From Gemmataceae bacterium (GTDB taxonomy: Bacteria > Planctomycetota > Planctomycetia > Gemmatales > Gemmataceae): DNA of 64,000 nt. The position numbers and the translations under genes were made by a program. Location of the stretch: assembly GCA_022616435.1 (NCBI GenBank), contig JAKEET010000094.1, forward strand, positions 85,404 to 149,403. The letters run 5' to 3'. Every line of letters begins with the position of its first letter. The stretch's first letter is position 1. Shown in pieces: positions 28,398 to 36,755 of the stretch. The notes below the pieces were generated by a model. The model saw only the letters and a list, made by a program, of their open reading frames with translations, was not told the origin of the DNA and searched no databases.

Positions 28398-29291
28398 TTA
28401 CGGCGGCAGCTGCGCCGAGCAGCTCCGCACCACGTGTACTGCAAAGTCGCCGCACGCGCTCTTCCGCAGTTCCTTGGCGATCCGTGACGCCTCCACGCGG
28501 TCCCGGCACACGGCGTACACCGTGCTGCCGCTGCCGCTCATCAATGTCCCGGCCGGTCGCAACGCCTCCACCCGTTCCACAAACTCCGCGAGCCGCGGGG
28601 CGATCGTCATGGCCGCCGGCTGCAGGCGATTGTGCAGCTGACGGCCGATCGCCTCCACATCGCCGATCGCCGCCGCAGCCAGCATCGCCTGGCCGTCGAG
28701 CGGTTCTTCGGGAGCCTGCACCCACCCATACACGGCCGCGGTGGGGCAGCCGAAGCTCGGACAGACCAGCACCAGGTCGAGCGCCCGCGGGAACGCCACG
28801 GGCGTCACGATCTCGCCGCGGCCGGTGCACCACGCCGCGGGGAGGTGAAAGAAGAACGGCACGTCGCTGCCCAGCTCGGCGCCGAGCTTCTCCAGGTCGC
28901 TATTCGCCAGCTCCAGCTGCCAGAGCCGGTTGAGCCCCAGCAACGTGGCCGCCGCATCGCTCGATCCGCCCGCCAGTCCGGCCGCCATGGGGATCCGTTT
29001 GATCAACCGCAGGCGGCAACCGCGCGGGCAGCCGGTTCGCTCCTGGAGCAAACGGGCGGCCCGCACGACGAGGTTGTCGGGGCCGGTGGACAGGTCGGAA
29101 CGGTTGCAGTGGAGCTGGATGGCGCCGCTGTGGTCCTCCCTGATGCCAAGCGTGTCAAATCGGCGGATCGCCAGCAGGAGAGTGGCGATTGCGTGATAAC
29201 CGTCGGGTCGTTTGCCGAGGACTTCGAGGAAGAGGTTCACTTTGGCTGGCGCCCAAACCACCACCTCGTGTCGCTGTTCAAGAAGCCGCAT
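28398..29291 (-). CDS. ispE: 4-diphosphocytidyl-2-C-methyl-D-erythritol kinase
   Basis: 297 residues. Phosphorylates CDP-methylerythritol with ATP in the non-mevalonate isoprenoid pathway. GHMP kinase features: VWAPAKVNLFLEVLGKRPDGYH at the N-terminus, the ATP loop PMAAGLAGGSSDAAA near residue 95 and the C-terminal GTLMSGSGSTVYAV. Start ATG 29291 (MRLLEQRHEVV) is chosen by family alignment; a TTG 15 codons upstream is possible, but a TATGAT box near 29338-29343 would place the transcript start just there. Upstream gene of a likely ispE-spoVG operon. Confidence 0.93.
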   Translation of the reverse strand: MRLLEQRHEVVVWAPAKVNLFLEVLGKRPDGYHAIATLLLAIRRFDTLGIREDHSGAIQLHCNRSDLSTGPDNLVVRAARLLQERTGCPRGCRLRLIKRIPMAAGLAGGSSDAAATLLGLNRLWQLELANSDLEKLGAELGSDVPFFFHLPAAWCTGRGEIVTPVAFPRALDLVLVCPSFGCPTAAVYGWVQAPEEPLDGQAMLAAAAIGDVEAIGRQLHNRLQPAAMTIAPRLAEFVERVEALRPAGTLMSGSGSTVYAVCRDRVEASRIAKELRKSACGDFAVHVVRSCSAQLPP

Positions 29292-29564
29292 GGGGGTCAG
29301 GCGGAGAGGAGAGAACCCGTCCCTGGGAGCCGACAATCATACCCGAGACACTCCTTGTTCTGCGGGTTGGAGAACGGCACGAGAGCCGTCCTGGACCCTT
29401 GGTGCGTTCGCGAAGAACTCGTTGCGAAGAAGTGTAATCAATATAAAGTGGACAAGTCAAGTGGGTTATTGATTCGTGAAGAGTCTTTGTCTCACGTCAT
29501 TATCATTTGTACATCGGCGGTTTGAATCTTCGTTTTCCGCTCGCCATCGTCGCCGCTGGGTCTT

Positions 29565-29570
29565 TATAAT
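29565..29570 (+). promoter_or_regulatory. Candidate -10 box of the first cytochrome-WD40 gene
   Basis: Perfect TATAAT 137 bases before ATG 29707, with no obvious -35. It would give a leader containing the palindrome at 29639-29668. Confidence 0.4.
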
Positions 29571-29638
29571 GCAAGTGGTTTGTCCCGCCGCCGGAATCCG
29601 ATGACCACCCCCTTTGCGCTTCGGCCGTGACCGGGTTC

Positions 29639-29668
29639 AGACTTCCGAAGTCTTTGAGAATTCGGAAG
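29639..29668 (+). promoter_or_regulatory. ACTTCCGAAGT-type palindrome in a leader, two alternative stems
   Basis: AGACTTCCGAAGTCT (29639-29653) is self-complementary; alternatively CTTCCGAA (29642-29649) can pair with TTCGGAAG (29661-29668). 39 bases before ATG 29707. Confidence 0.5.
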
Positions 29669-29706
29669 ACCGACCTGTCCAGCCGCGGCATCGTCAGGAG
29701 CAGTTC

Positions 29707-31200
29707 ATGAACGGTTCGCGTTGCTGTTGCATCTTGTGTGCGCTGGTCGGCCTGGCGCTGGTATGGCTGTTGATGTTCGCCGCCCCCGCGGTGGTTCGAG
29801 CGCAGCCGCCCAAGGGTCCGGTCAGCTTCATCAAGGACGTGGCACCGATCCTGTCGGAGAACTGCTTCGCCTGCCACGACGCCAAGCGGAAGAAGGGCAA
29901 GCTCGAGATGACCAGCTATGAGACCCTGCGCAAGGGCGGCACCAAGGACGACCCGATCATGCCGGGCAAGGCGCGGGAAAGCATCCTGATGGACATGCTG
30001 ACCGCGACCGGCCCCGCGCAGATGCCCCCCAAGGACGTGGGCGATCCGCTCCCCAAGGAACAGATCGCGATCATCGCCCGGTGGATCGACGAGGGCGCCA
30101 AGCTCGACGCCGGCATCGATCCCAAGTCCGACCTCCGGCACGAGCTCCGCATCCGCTTCCAGCCGCCGCCGTTGCTGGCCGCGTACAAATATCCGGTGAA
30201 CGTCAACGCCCTGGTCTTCACGCCGGACAAGAAGAAGCTGGTGGTCGGCGGTTACCATGAGTTGACGGTGTGGGACGCCGCCGCCGGCAAACTGGAGAAA
30301 CGCATCGCCACGCGGGCCGAACGCGCCTACGGCCTGATTTTCCTTCCCGATGGCAAGCTGGCCGTCGCCGGCGGCCGGCCCGGCCAGGAGGGCGACGTCC
30401 GCATCTACAACATCAACGCCGGTAAGCCGACGATGCTCGGCGGCGTCCCGACGATCGACGGCGTCAACGACAAGACCGTGTTCCTGCGCGAGCTGGTGCA
30501 GACCGACGACGCCATGCTCGCGATCGCCCTGAGCCCCGACGGCAAGAAGCTGGCCAGCGCCGGCACCGACCGCCTGCTCCGCGTCTGGGACCTGCCGAGC
30601 GGCAAGCTCGAGCACACGATCGAGAACCATGCCGACTGGGTCTTCGGGCTGGCGTTCGCCCCGGACGGCAAGCACCTGGCCACGGCCAGCCGCGACAAGA
30701 CAGCCAAGGTCTGGGATCTGTCCGCCAAGGAATCGATGCTGACCTTCCCGGACCATCAGAACTCGGTGTACGCCGTCGCGATCACCGCCGACGGCAAGTT
30801 CGGCGTCTCGTGCGGCGAGGACACCCAGGTCCGCCAGTGGCAGGCGACCGATGACAAGAAGCAGATCGGCAAGCAGATCAAGGTCATGGGGAGCCACGGC
30901 AAGCCGGTGTTCCGCATGGTCCAGCACCACGATCCGAAGAGCCCGATCGTGGCCACCTGCGGCGCCGACGGCACGGTGAAGCTGTGGAACCCGGTGGCCG
31001 GGACGGCGCTCAAGACCTTGACGGGGCACTCGGACTGGGTATACGCGGTGACCATCAGCCCGGACGGCCAGCTGGTCGCGGGGGGCGCCTGGAACGGCGA
31101 GGTGCGCGTGTGGCGAGTCGCCGACGGCAAGGAAGCGACCGCGTTCAACGCCTCGCCGGGCTACGTCGCGCCGGCCGCCAAGGCGGCGGCGAAGAAGTGA
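29707..31200 (+). CDS. Secreted cytochrome-motif (PSCyt1-like) WD40 protein
   Basis: 497 residues. A signal peptide (LVGLALVWLLMFAAPAVVRA) leads to a PSCyt1-type domain with one haem-attachment motif, CFACH near residue 54, preceded by VSFIKDVAPILSEN and ending IIARWIDEGAK. From about residue 155 the chain is a WD40 propeller, e.g. VNALVFTPDKKKLVVGGY, MLAIALSPDGKKLASAGTDRLLRVWD, VFGLAFAPDGKHLATASRDKTAKVWD and VYAVTISPDGQLVAGGAWNGEVRVW. This arrangement is typical of planctomycetes; the role is not known, but a periplasmic redox or binding scaffold fits. AGGAG precedes the ATG. A related protein is at 52540-53970. No DUF1553 or DUF1501 partner is adjacent. Confidence 0.9.
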   Translation: MNGSRCCCILCALVGLALVWLLMFAAPAVVRAQPPKGPVSFIKDVAPILSENCFACHDAKRKKGKLEMTSYETLRKGGTKDDPIMPGKARESILMDMLTATGPAQMPPKDVGDPLPKEQIAIIARWIDEGAKLDAGIDPKSDLRHELRIRFQPPPLLAAYKYPVNVNALVFTPDKKKLVVGGYHELTVWDAAAGKLEKRIATRAERAYGLIFLPDGKLAVAGGRPGQEGDVRIYNINAGKPTMLGGVPTIDGVNDKTVFLRELVQTDDAMLAIALSPDGKKLASAGTDRLLRVWDLPSGKLEHTIENHADWVFGLAFAPDGKHLATASRDKTAKVWDLSAKESMLTFPDHQNSVYAVAITADGKFGVSCGEDTQVRQWQATDDKKQIGKQIKVMGSHGKPVFRMVQHHDPKSPIVATCGADGTVKLWNPVAGTALKTLTGHSDWVYAVTISPDGQLVAGGAWNGEVRVWRVADGKEATAFNASPGYVAPAAKAAAKK

Positions 31201-31250
31201 AATGCCGCGAGCCGACAAGATCTCTCGAGTCCGTTCTGAGGTGAGGACGC

Positions 31251-31385
31251 AATGAACCAGACACAGGCGCCGCCCTTGATCGAGGTTGCTCTGCCATTGC
31301 CGGCTCTCTCTAAGGGCGAACATGTGCTCAACGTTCATCGTTGTCTCCTCGACGGCCCCCAATTGGCGCTGGAGATCGGTTGAGC
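31251..31385 (+). CDS. Possible 44-residue protein
   Basis: MNQTQAPPLIEVALPLPAL and onwards to ALEIG, stop at 31383-31385, with GTGAGG 6 bases before the ATG. The composition looks protein-like and it starts 50 bases after the WD40 stop, so it could be a co-transcribed small gene or the remnant of a larger one. No family recognised. Confidence 0.3.
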
Positions 31386-31617
31386 GATTGGCTGGGCAGC
31401 CGCACCGGGCGGCTGCCATAATGACAGTCTCGATGGACTTCTCCCACGGCCGGTCACCCCAAACAACAGGGACACTTGACTCGGACGTGAATCACAAGCG
31501 ACAGTGGCTCAATGACATGTGACGAGGGAGTCAAGTGCCCCTCGCGAGGCCTTTCAGGGACACTGACCCTAAAAGAGCCCTTGTTGCAACGCCATCGCTG
31601 TGTTAGACCTGCCCGCG
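31386..31617. other. Intergenic region with inverted repeat before the first GT4 gene
   Basis: Together with the stretch from 31201 this is about 417 bases with only the doubtful 44-codon frame. It holds the inverted repeat at 31468-31542 and another GGGACACTGACCC word near 31557. A weak promoter TTGTTG (31581-31586), 16 bases, TTAGAC (31603-31608) precedes ATG 31618. Confidence 0.4.
31468..31542. repeat. 75-bp element with 15-bp terminal inverted repeats
   Basis: AGGGACACTTGACTC (31468-31482) and GAGTCAAGTGCCCCT (31528-31542) are complementary at 14 of 15 positions. Looks like a short mobile-element remnant; no transposase sequence inside. Confidence 0.6.
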
Positions 31618-32811
31618 ATGCGCGTCCTCATCAATCAACACGTCGCCTTCGGCGCCCGCACCGGCATCGGGCACTACACGCGGGAGCTGCTGCGTGCGCT
31701 GGGACGCTTGGCCGCCCATGAGCAAATCGACGTGTTCCCGGTCGGGCTGCTCGGCCGGGCCAGCCGCATGGCGGCGACCGTGAGCCGGCCGCGCGGCGGG
31801 CTGTCGTTGACGGCCGGGCGGCCCGGGCTGCTGCGGCGTTGCCAGCAGCAGGTGCTGGCCGCGGCGCGGCCGGTGGAACGCATGGTGCTCGGCGGGCTGT
31901 TTCGCTGGACGTGCCGGCCGGACCGCTACGACGTGTACCATGAGCCCAATTTCAATTGTTACCCCACCGACGTGGCGACGGTGGCCACGCTGCACGACCT
32001 GTCGGTGATCTTGCACCCGGAGTGGCACCCGGCGCATCGGGCGGCGGTGTTTCACCGGCACTTCGCGGCCACGGTGCGGCAAGCCCGGCATTTCTTCGCG
32101 ATCTCGGAAGCGGCGCGGCAAGAGATCATCCGGGTCGTGGGCATCGCGCCCGACAGCATCACCTGCACCTACATGGGCGTGCGCGCCGGACTGGAGCCGT
32201 TGCCCGAACGCGACGTGGTCCCGGCCCTGGCGCGTCTGGGATTGCCGCCGCGCTACCTGCTGCACGTCGGCACGATCGAGCCGCGCAAGAACATCCTGCG
32301 GCTCATGCGGGCGTACTGTTCGTTGCCGGCGGCCTATCGCGAGGCCTGGCCGCTGGTGCTGGTCGGCGGCTGGGGCTGGAACACGGACGAAGTGGCGGAA
32401 TACTATCACCGCGAGGCCCGGCATCGCGGCGTACGGCACTACGGGTACCTGGCCGAGGAACACCTGCCGGCCGTGTACAACGGGGCCCGGGCCCTGGTGT
32501 TTCCGTCGTTGTATGAGGGTTTCGGCTTGCCGCCGGTGGAGATGCTGGCCTGCGGCGGCGCGGTGATCGCTTCGACCGCGGCGGCAGTGGCCGAGACCGT
32601 CGGCACGCAAGCCCATCTCGTCGACCCGGAGGACGAGGACGGCTGGCGGACGGCCATCGGTAGGATCTTGGTCGATGACGATTGGCGCGACATGCTGCGG
32701 TTCGGCGCGACGGAAGCGGCGCGGCAGTTCACGTGGGAACAGTGCGCTCAGAAGACGCTGCAGGTCTATCGGCAAGTCGCGGCGGCAAGGGCGCGGAAGC
32801 AGGCGGCGTAG
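31618..32811 (+). CDS. GT4 family glycosyltransferase (copy 1)
   Basis: 397 residues. GT4 enzymes transfer a sugar from a nucleotide sugar with retention, usually at the inner face of the membrane. Visible: MRVLINQHVAFGARTGIGHYTRELL (Gly-rich acceptor loop), YDVYHEPNFNCYP, LHDLSVILHPEWHP, the nucleotide-binding GTIEPRKNILRLMRAY near residue 220 and EGFGLPPVEMLACGG with the E-x7-E motif near 300. Strongly similar in all blocks to the three copies at 32839-36735. It converges on copy 2 with 27 bases between. Sugar and acceptor not known. Confidence 0.9.
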   Translation: MRVLINQHVAFGARTGIGHYTRELLRALGRLAAHEQIDVFPVGLLGRASRMAATVSRPRGGLSLTAGRPGLLRRCQQQVLAAARPVERMVLGGLFRWTCRPDRYDVYHEPNFNCYPTDVATVATLHDLSVILHPEWHPAHRAAVFHRHFAATVRQARHFFAISEAARQEIIRVVGIAPDSITCTYMGVRAGLEPLPERDVVPALARLGLPPRYLLHVGTIEPRKNILRLMRAYCSLPAAYREAWPLVLVGGWGWNTDEVAEYYHREARHRGVRHYGYLAEEHLPAVYNGARALVFPSLYEGFGLPPVEMLACGGAVIASTAAAVAETVGTQAHLVDPEDEDGWRTAIGRILVDDDWRDMLRFGATEAARQFTWEQCAQKTLQVYRQVAAARARKQAA

Positions 32812-32838
32812 AGCGGCCCGTTGTAAACTGCCGACACA

Positions 32839-34053
32839 TCATGCGGCCTTGGCTCGATGCGACGCGCCGCCACGGAGTCTGCGATACACGTCCAACGTTT
32901 CCCGCGCTGCTCGACCCCAGGTGAACAGTCCGGCACGCTCGACGGCGCCATGCCGCAGTTCGCGATGCCAATCGTCGTCGGTGACGACGCGCAGGATGGC
33001 GTCGCGCAGGCCGTCGACGTCTTCGGGCTCTACGTAATGGGCGCAGCCGCCGGCCACTTCGCGCAGGGCGTCGGCGGTCGAGGCGATCACGGCGCCGCCG
33101 CACGCCAGCATCTCCGCGACCGGCAATCCGAAGCCCTCGTACAGCGACGGGTACACCAGGGCGCGCGCGCCGTTGTAGAGCACGACCAGGTCGTCGTCGC
33201 GGACGTAGCCGAGGTGGCGCACGCCGCCCTGCCGAGCTTGCCGATCATAGTAATCCGCGATCGGCCCGGCATTCCAACCCCACGGGCCGGCAAGGAGCAG
33301 GGGCCATCGGTCGCGAACCGGACCGGGCAGGCCGCAGTAAGCCTGCAGCAGCCGCAACACGTTCTTGCGCGGCTCGACGGTTCCCACGAACAGCAGATAC
33401 TGATACGGCAGTTGCAGTTGTCGCAGCCGGCGGGCCACCGTCGCGGCCGGCAAGGGCCGGCATTCCGGGCGACAGCCGTTGTGGACGCGGGTGACCCGCT
33501 CCGGAGCGACGCCGAGGACGCGAATGACTTGCTGCCGCGTGAAATCCGACACCGCCAGGAAATGCCGGCACTGGGCCAGGGCGCGCTGGAAGTTCTCCTG
33601 ATACCAGTCATTGCGCTCGGCGGGATGCCACTCCGGGTGCAACAGGACCGAAAGATCATGCAGCGTGGACAGGGTCAAGAGGTCGGACGGCTCCGGGATG
33701 AAGTTCGGCTCGTGGTACAGGTCGTAGCCGCTGCCGAAGAAGGTGGCTTCGCGGTGGCGTTCGAGCAGGCCGCGTCCCCAGCGGCGCAGCCGGGCCAGCG
33801 GCATGCGCGGGGACGGGACGGGGCTGCCGGCACTGTCCTGCCGGAGGTCGTGCCGCCGAACGTCGATCATCTGCTTGTGCGGCGGCCGAAAGCGCTCCCA
33901 GGCCCGGCGCGCCATCCAGATCCAGGGATTCGGGTAGCAGTCGATGCGCACCTCCCCGGCGTGGCGGCGCAGGCCGCGATAGAGCTGCGTCGCATAGTGT
34001 CCAACGCCGGTCTTGGCTTCCCAGGCGGACGTGCGATTATAGATCACGCGCAT
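32839..34053 (-). CDS. GT4 family glycosyltransferase (copy 2)
   Basis: 404 residues. Same architecture as copy 1: MRVIYNRTSAWEAKTGVGHYATQLY, YDLYHEPNFIPEPSD, LHDLSVLLHPEWHPAERNDW, GTVEPRKNVLRLLQAYCGLP and EGFGLPVAEMLACGG with both conserved Glu. It differs in the charged stretch near residues 60-100. GGAGG lies 9 bases before ATG 34053, and its start is 24 bases after the stop of copy 3, so it is the last gene of a minus-strand operon beginning with the sulfotransferase at 37688. Long open frames on the opposite strand here are shadows. Confidence 0.9.
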   Translation of the reverse strand: MRVIYNRTSAWEAKTGVGHYATQLYRGLRRHAGEVRIDCYPNPWIWMARRAWERFRPPHKQMIDVRRHDLRQDSAGSPVPSPRMPLARLRRWGRGLLERHREATFFGSGYDLYHEPNFIPEPSDLLTLSTLHDLSVLLHPEWHPAERNDWYQENFQRALAQCRHFLAVSDFTRQQVIRVLGVAPERVTRVHNGCRPECRPLPAATVARRLRQLQLPYQYLLFVGTVEPRKNVLRLLQAYCGLPGPVRDRWPLLLAGPWGWNAGPIADYYDRQARQGGVRHLGYVRDDDLVVLYNGARALVYPSLYEGFGLPVAEMLACGGAVIASTADALREVAGGCAHYVEPEDVDGLRDAILRVVTDDDWHRELRHGAVERAGLFTWGRAARETLDVYRRLRGGASHRAKAA

Positions 34054-34077
34054 GGACAACGACCTCCATCCGGCCGC

Positions 34078-35313
34078 TTACGCGGCACGGCTCGCCGACG
34101 CGGCGCGGCTCGCCAACGCGGCGCCGCTCGTCAAGTGCCGGTACACGGCCAACGTCTCCGCGGCGGCACGATCCCACGAGAAGCTTCGAGCCCGCTCGAC
34201 CGCGCCGTGCCGCAGCGCCTGCCGCCACTCGTCATCGTGGATGACCCGCGCCAGGGCCGCACGCCAGCCGTCGACGTCGTCCGCCTCCACGTAGTGGGCT
34301 CGGTCGCCGGCCACTTCGCGCAGGGCGTCGGCGGTCGAAGCGACCACGGCGCCGCCGCAGGCCAGCATTTCCGCCACCGGCAGGCCGAACCCTTCATAGT
34401 GCGACGGGTACACCAGGGCGCGGGCGCCGTTGTACAGGGCCGGCAAATCGCCAACGCGGACGTAGCCCAGATGGCGGACGCCGCGACTCCGCGCCTGGTC
34501 ATGAAAGTAGTCGGCGACCGCCGCCGCATTCCAGCCCCAGGCGCCGGCCAGGAGCAGCGGACATTGCTCGCGCAGCGGGGCGGGCAGGCCGCAGTAGGCC
34601 TTCATCAGCGTCAAGACGTTCTTGCGAGGCTCGATCGTGCCCACGCACAGCAAGTATCCGGAGGCCAGATCCAGCCGGCGCAAGCGCCGTGCCACGATCG
34701 CCGCCGGCAGCGACCGGCACTCGGCGCGGATGCCGTTGTGGACGCAAGTGATTCGTTCTGGCGCCACCCCCAGCACGCGGATGACCTCGCGGCGCGTGAA
34801 CCCGGACACCGCCAGGAAGTGCGTGCTCTGGGCCAGCGTCCGCGGCAGCTCGCGCTCGAACCACGCCACCCGCTCGGGCGGATGCCACTCGGGATGCGCC
34901 AGCGCCGACAGATCATGCCAGGTGGTCAAGGTCGGCAAATCCGACGGGCGGGGAATGAAGTTCGGCTCATGGTAGAGGTGGTGCGGCCGGCCGAAGAACG
35001 CCGACCGGGCGTGCCGGTCCAGGGCCGCCCGACCCCAGGCGGCGATGCCGCGCGCCACGCGTTTCGTCAACGGGGCGGACGCCGCGGCGGACTTGGGCCC
35101 CGCATTGCCCTCCCGGCCGAGGCTTGTGAAGAGACGGGCGCCGATCGTGCTCAGCCAGCGGATGCCGCCGCTGGGATACACATCAATCCGCAGGTCGGCG
35201 CCGGTCTGTCGCTGGCCGGCAAGTCGGCGCAGGGCCCGGAGCAACTCGGCGGTGTGGTGTCCCACGCCGGTGCGAACGCCCATGGCCGACAGGCAATTGA
35301 AGAGGACGCGCAT
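34078..35313 (-). CDS. GT4 family glycosyltransferase (copy 3)
   Basis: 411 residues. MRVLFNCLSAMGVRTGVGHHTAELL, LYHEPNFIPRPSD, HDLSALAHPEWHPPERVAW, GTIEPRKNVLTLMKAYCGLP and EGFGLPVAEMLACGG give the GT4 fold and both nucleotide-sugar Glu residues. Closest in wording to copy 2. Start taken at ATG 35313 to match the other copies; the codon before is also ATG (35316). No clear ribosome site. The C-terminus ends in an Ala/Ser/Arg repeat (ALASRAASASRAA) from local DNA duplication. Two repeat hairpins separate it from copy 4. Confidence 0.9.
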   Translation of the reverse strand: MRVLFNCLSAMGVRTGVGHHTAELLRALRRLAGQRQTGADLRIDVYPSGGIRWLSTIGARLFTSLGREGNAGPKSAAASAPLTKRVARGIAAWGRAALDRHARSAFFGRPHHLYHEPNFIPRPSDLPTLTTWHDLSALAHPEWHPPERVAWFERELPRTLAQSTHFLAVSGFTRREVIRVLGVAPERITCVHNGIRAECRSLPAAIVARRLRRLDLASGYLLCVGTIEPRKNVLTLMKAYCGLPAPLREQCPLLLAGAWGWNAAAVADYFHDQARSRGVRHLGYVRVGDLPALYNGARALVYPSHYEGFGLPVAEMLACGGAVVASTADALREVAGDRAHYVEADDVDGWRAALARVIHDDEWRQALRHGAVERARSFSWDRAAAETLAVYRHLTSGAALASRAASASRAA

Positions 35314-35334
35314 CATAGTTCTGGCCGACAAAGT

Positions 35335-35359
35335 AGGTCCCGCTTGCCGAGCGGGACCT
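35335..35359. repeat. AGGTCCCGC hairpin, copy A
   Basis: AGGTCCCGCT (35335-35344), loop TGCCG, AGCGGGACCT (35350-35359). Perfect 10-base arms in the gap between GT4 copies 3 and 4. Confidence 0.7.
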
Positions 35360-35414
35360 GGACAGACGCCAGCCGCATGGCAGGCTCGATGACGAAGGAA
35401 GTTCCGCGCGGCCA

Positions 35415-35439
35415 AGGTCCCGCCCGGCAGGCGGGACCT
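35415..35439. repeat. AGGTCCCGC hairpin, copy B
   Basis: AGGTCCCGCC (35415-35424), loop CGGCA, GGCGGGACCT (35430-35439). Perfect 10-base arms, the same family as 35335-35359 with a compensating change at the base next to the loop. Confidence 0.7.
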
Positions 35440-35469
35440 GCAAACCCGACCGCGACCGACAACGGGAAG

Positions 35470-36735
35470 TCACGCCGCGTCCCGCGTCGCCGCCGCGAAC
35501 ACCGCCGGTTGACGGACGGAAGACTGATCGACAAGCCGCCGGTAGACATCCAGCGTCTGGGCGGCGTTGCGCTCCCACGTGAAGGCACAAGCGTGGTCCT
35601 CCGCGCCGGCGCGAAGCCGTTGCCGCCACTCGGGGTCGGTGGCGGCCTGCAACATCGCGTCGCGCCAGCCGTCTTGATCCTCGGGATCGACCAGATGGGC
35701 GCAGTCGCCGACCGCCTCGCGCACGGCCGCGGCGGTGGAGGCAATGACCGCCCCGCCGCACGCCATCATTTCCAGCGGCGGCAGGCCCAGGCCCTCGTAG
35801 AAGGAAGGAAAGCAGAGGGCCAGGGCGCCGTTGTAGGCCACGGGCAGGTGACGCTCGGCGAGGTAGCCCAGGTGAATCACGCCGCGCTGCCGGGCCTCGC
35901 GGTGGAAGTAGTCCGCGCTCGACGCCGCGTTCCAGCCCCAGCAGCCGATCAGGACCAGCGGACAACGCTGCCGCACGGCCGCCGGCAACGAGCAATACGC
36001 TTGCATGAGCCGCAGCACGTTCTTGCGCGGCTCGATGGTGCCGACGTGCAGGAGATAGCGCTCGGGAAGGCCGAGCCGGCGCCGGATCGCGTCCACGATG
36101 GCGGCGGGCAACGGCGTGAAGGCCTCGCGCACGCCGTAGTGAATGCTCGTGACCATGGCCGGCGCGATGCCGAGCAGGTCAATAACCTCCTGCCGCACCG
36201 CTTCGGAGCCGGTGATGAAATGTTGCGACTGGGCCAGCGACTCGCGAAAGCGCGTATCGTACCAGCGGACCCGCTCGGCCGGATGCCATTCCGGATGCAA
36301 CAGCGCCGACAGGTCGTGGAGCGTGGTTACCGTGGCCAGGTTCGACGCCAGCGGGATGCAGTTGGGCTCATGATAGAGGTCATAGCTCTGCGAATGGAAG
36401 AACGCCCGGCTATGCCGCTGGTGCAGCGCACGGCCCCAGCTTCGGACGTGGCCCAGGATCCGCTGCGGCAAAGACGGCGCCGCCGCGCCAACCTCGCTCC
36501 CCGTCGCACTACCCGCCGCGTTGCCGGCCGCTTGCCGGCCGCGGCGCAGGTCCGGGAAGCACTGCGCCCAGAGGTTCCGCGCCCACCACAGTCCGGAACG
36601 CGGATAGCCGTCGATGTGGATGGCGTCCGGCAGATCGCCGGCCAGCGCGCACAGGCCGCGGAACAGCTCGGCCGTGTAGTGGCCGACGCCGGTTCGAACG
36701 CCCAGGGCCGCGGATCGATTGAAGACGACACGCAT
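35470..36735 (-). CDS. GT4 family glycosyltransferase (copy 4)
   Basis: 421 residues. MRVVFNRSAALGVRTGVGHYTAELF, YDLYHEPNCIPLASN, LHDLSALLHPEWHPAERVRW, GTIEPRKNVLRLMQAYCSLP and EGLGLPPLEMMACGG place it in GT4; the E-x7-E pair is kept although FG is changed to LG. A linker near residues 60-90 (GRQAAGNAAGSATGSEVGAAAP) is made of GC-rich palindromic DNA (36512-36545). Its ATG is 20 bases after the sulfotransferase stop, so both are on one transcript. Confidence 0.9.
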   Translation of the reverse strand: MRVVFNRSAALGVRTGVGHYTAELFRGLCALAGDLPDAIHIDGYPRSGLWWARNLWAQCFPDLRRGRQAAGNAAGSATGSEVGAAAPSLPQRILGHVRSWGRALHQRHSRAFFHSQSYDLYHEPNCIPLASNLATVTTLHDLSALLHPEWHPAERVRWYDTRFRESLAQSQHFITGSEAVRQEVIDLLGIAPAMVTSIHYGVREAFTPLPAAIVDAIRRRLGLPERYLLHVGTIEPRKNVLRLMQAYCSLPAAVRQRCPLVLIGCWGWNAASSADYFHREARQRGVIHLGYLAERHLPVAYNGALALCFPSFYEGLGLPPLEMMACGGAVIASTAAAVREAVGDCAHLVDPEDQDGWRDAMLQAATDPEWRQRLRAGAEDHACAFTWERNAAQTLDVYRRLVDQSSVRQPAVFAAATRDAA

Positions 36736-36755
36736 GGTTAGCCTCGTCCTTGGGC

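Larger units (their letters stand above)
29292..29706. other. Divergent intergenic region with AT-rich patch
   Basis: About 415 bases between ispE and the cytochrome-WD40 gene. 29420-29540 is clearly richer in A and T than its surroundings. TATAAT occurs at 29565-29570 on the plus strand. No gene or tRNA seen. Confidence 0.5.

Noticed and set aside
32857..36741. A very long plus-strand open frame of nearly 1300 codons opposite the GT4 operon
   Set aside because: It is exactly antisense to three glycosyltransferase genes that have full motifs and ribosome sites; the composition (Arg, Ala, Val, His rich) is that of a GC-rich shadow frame.
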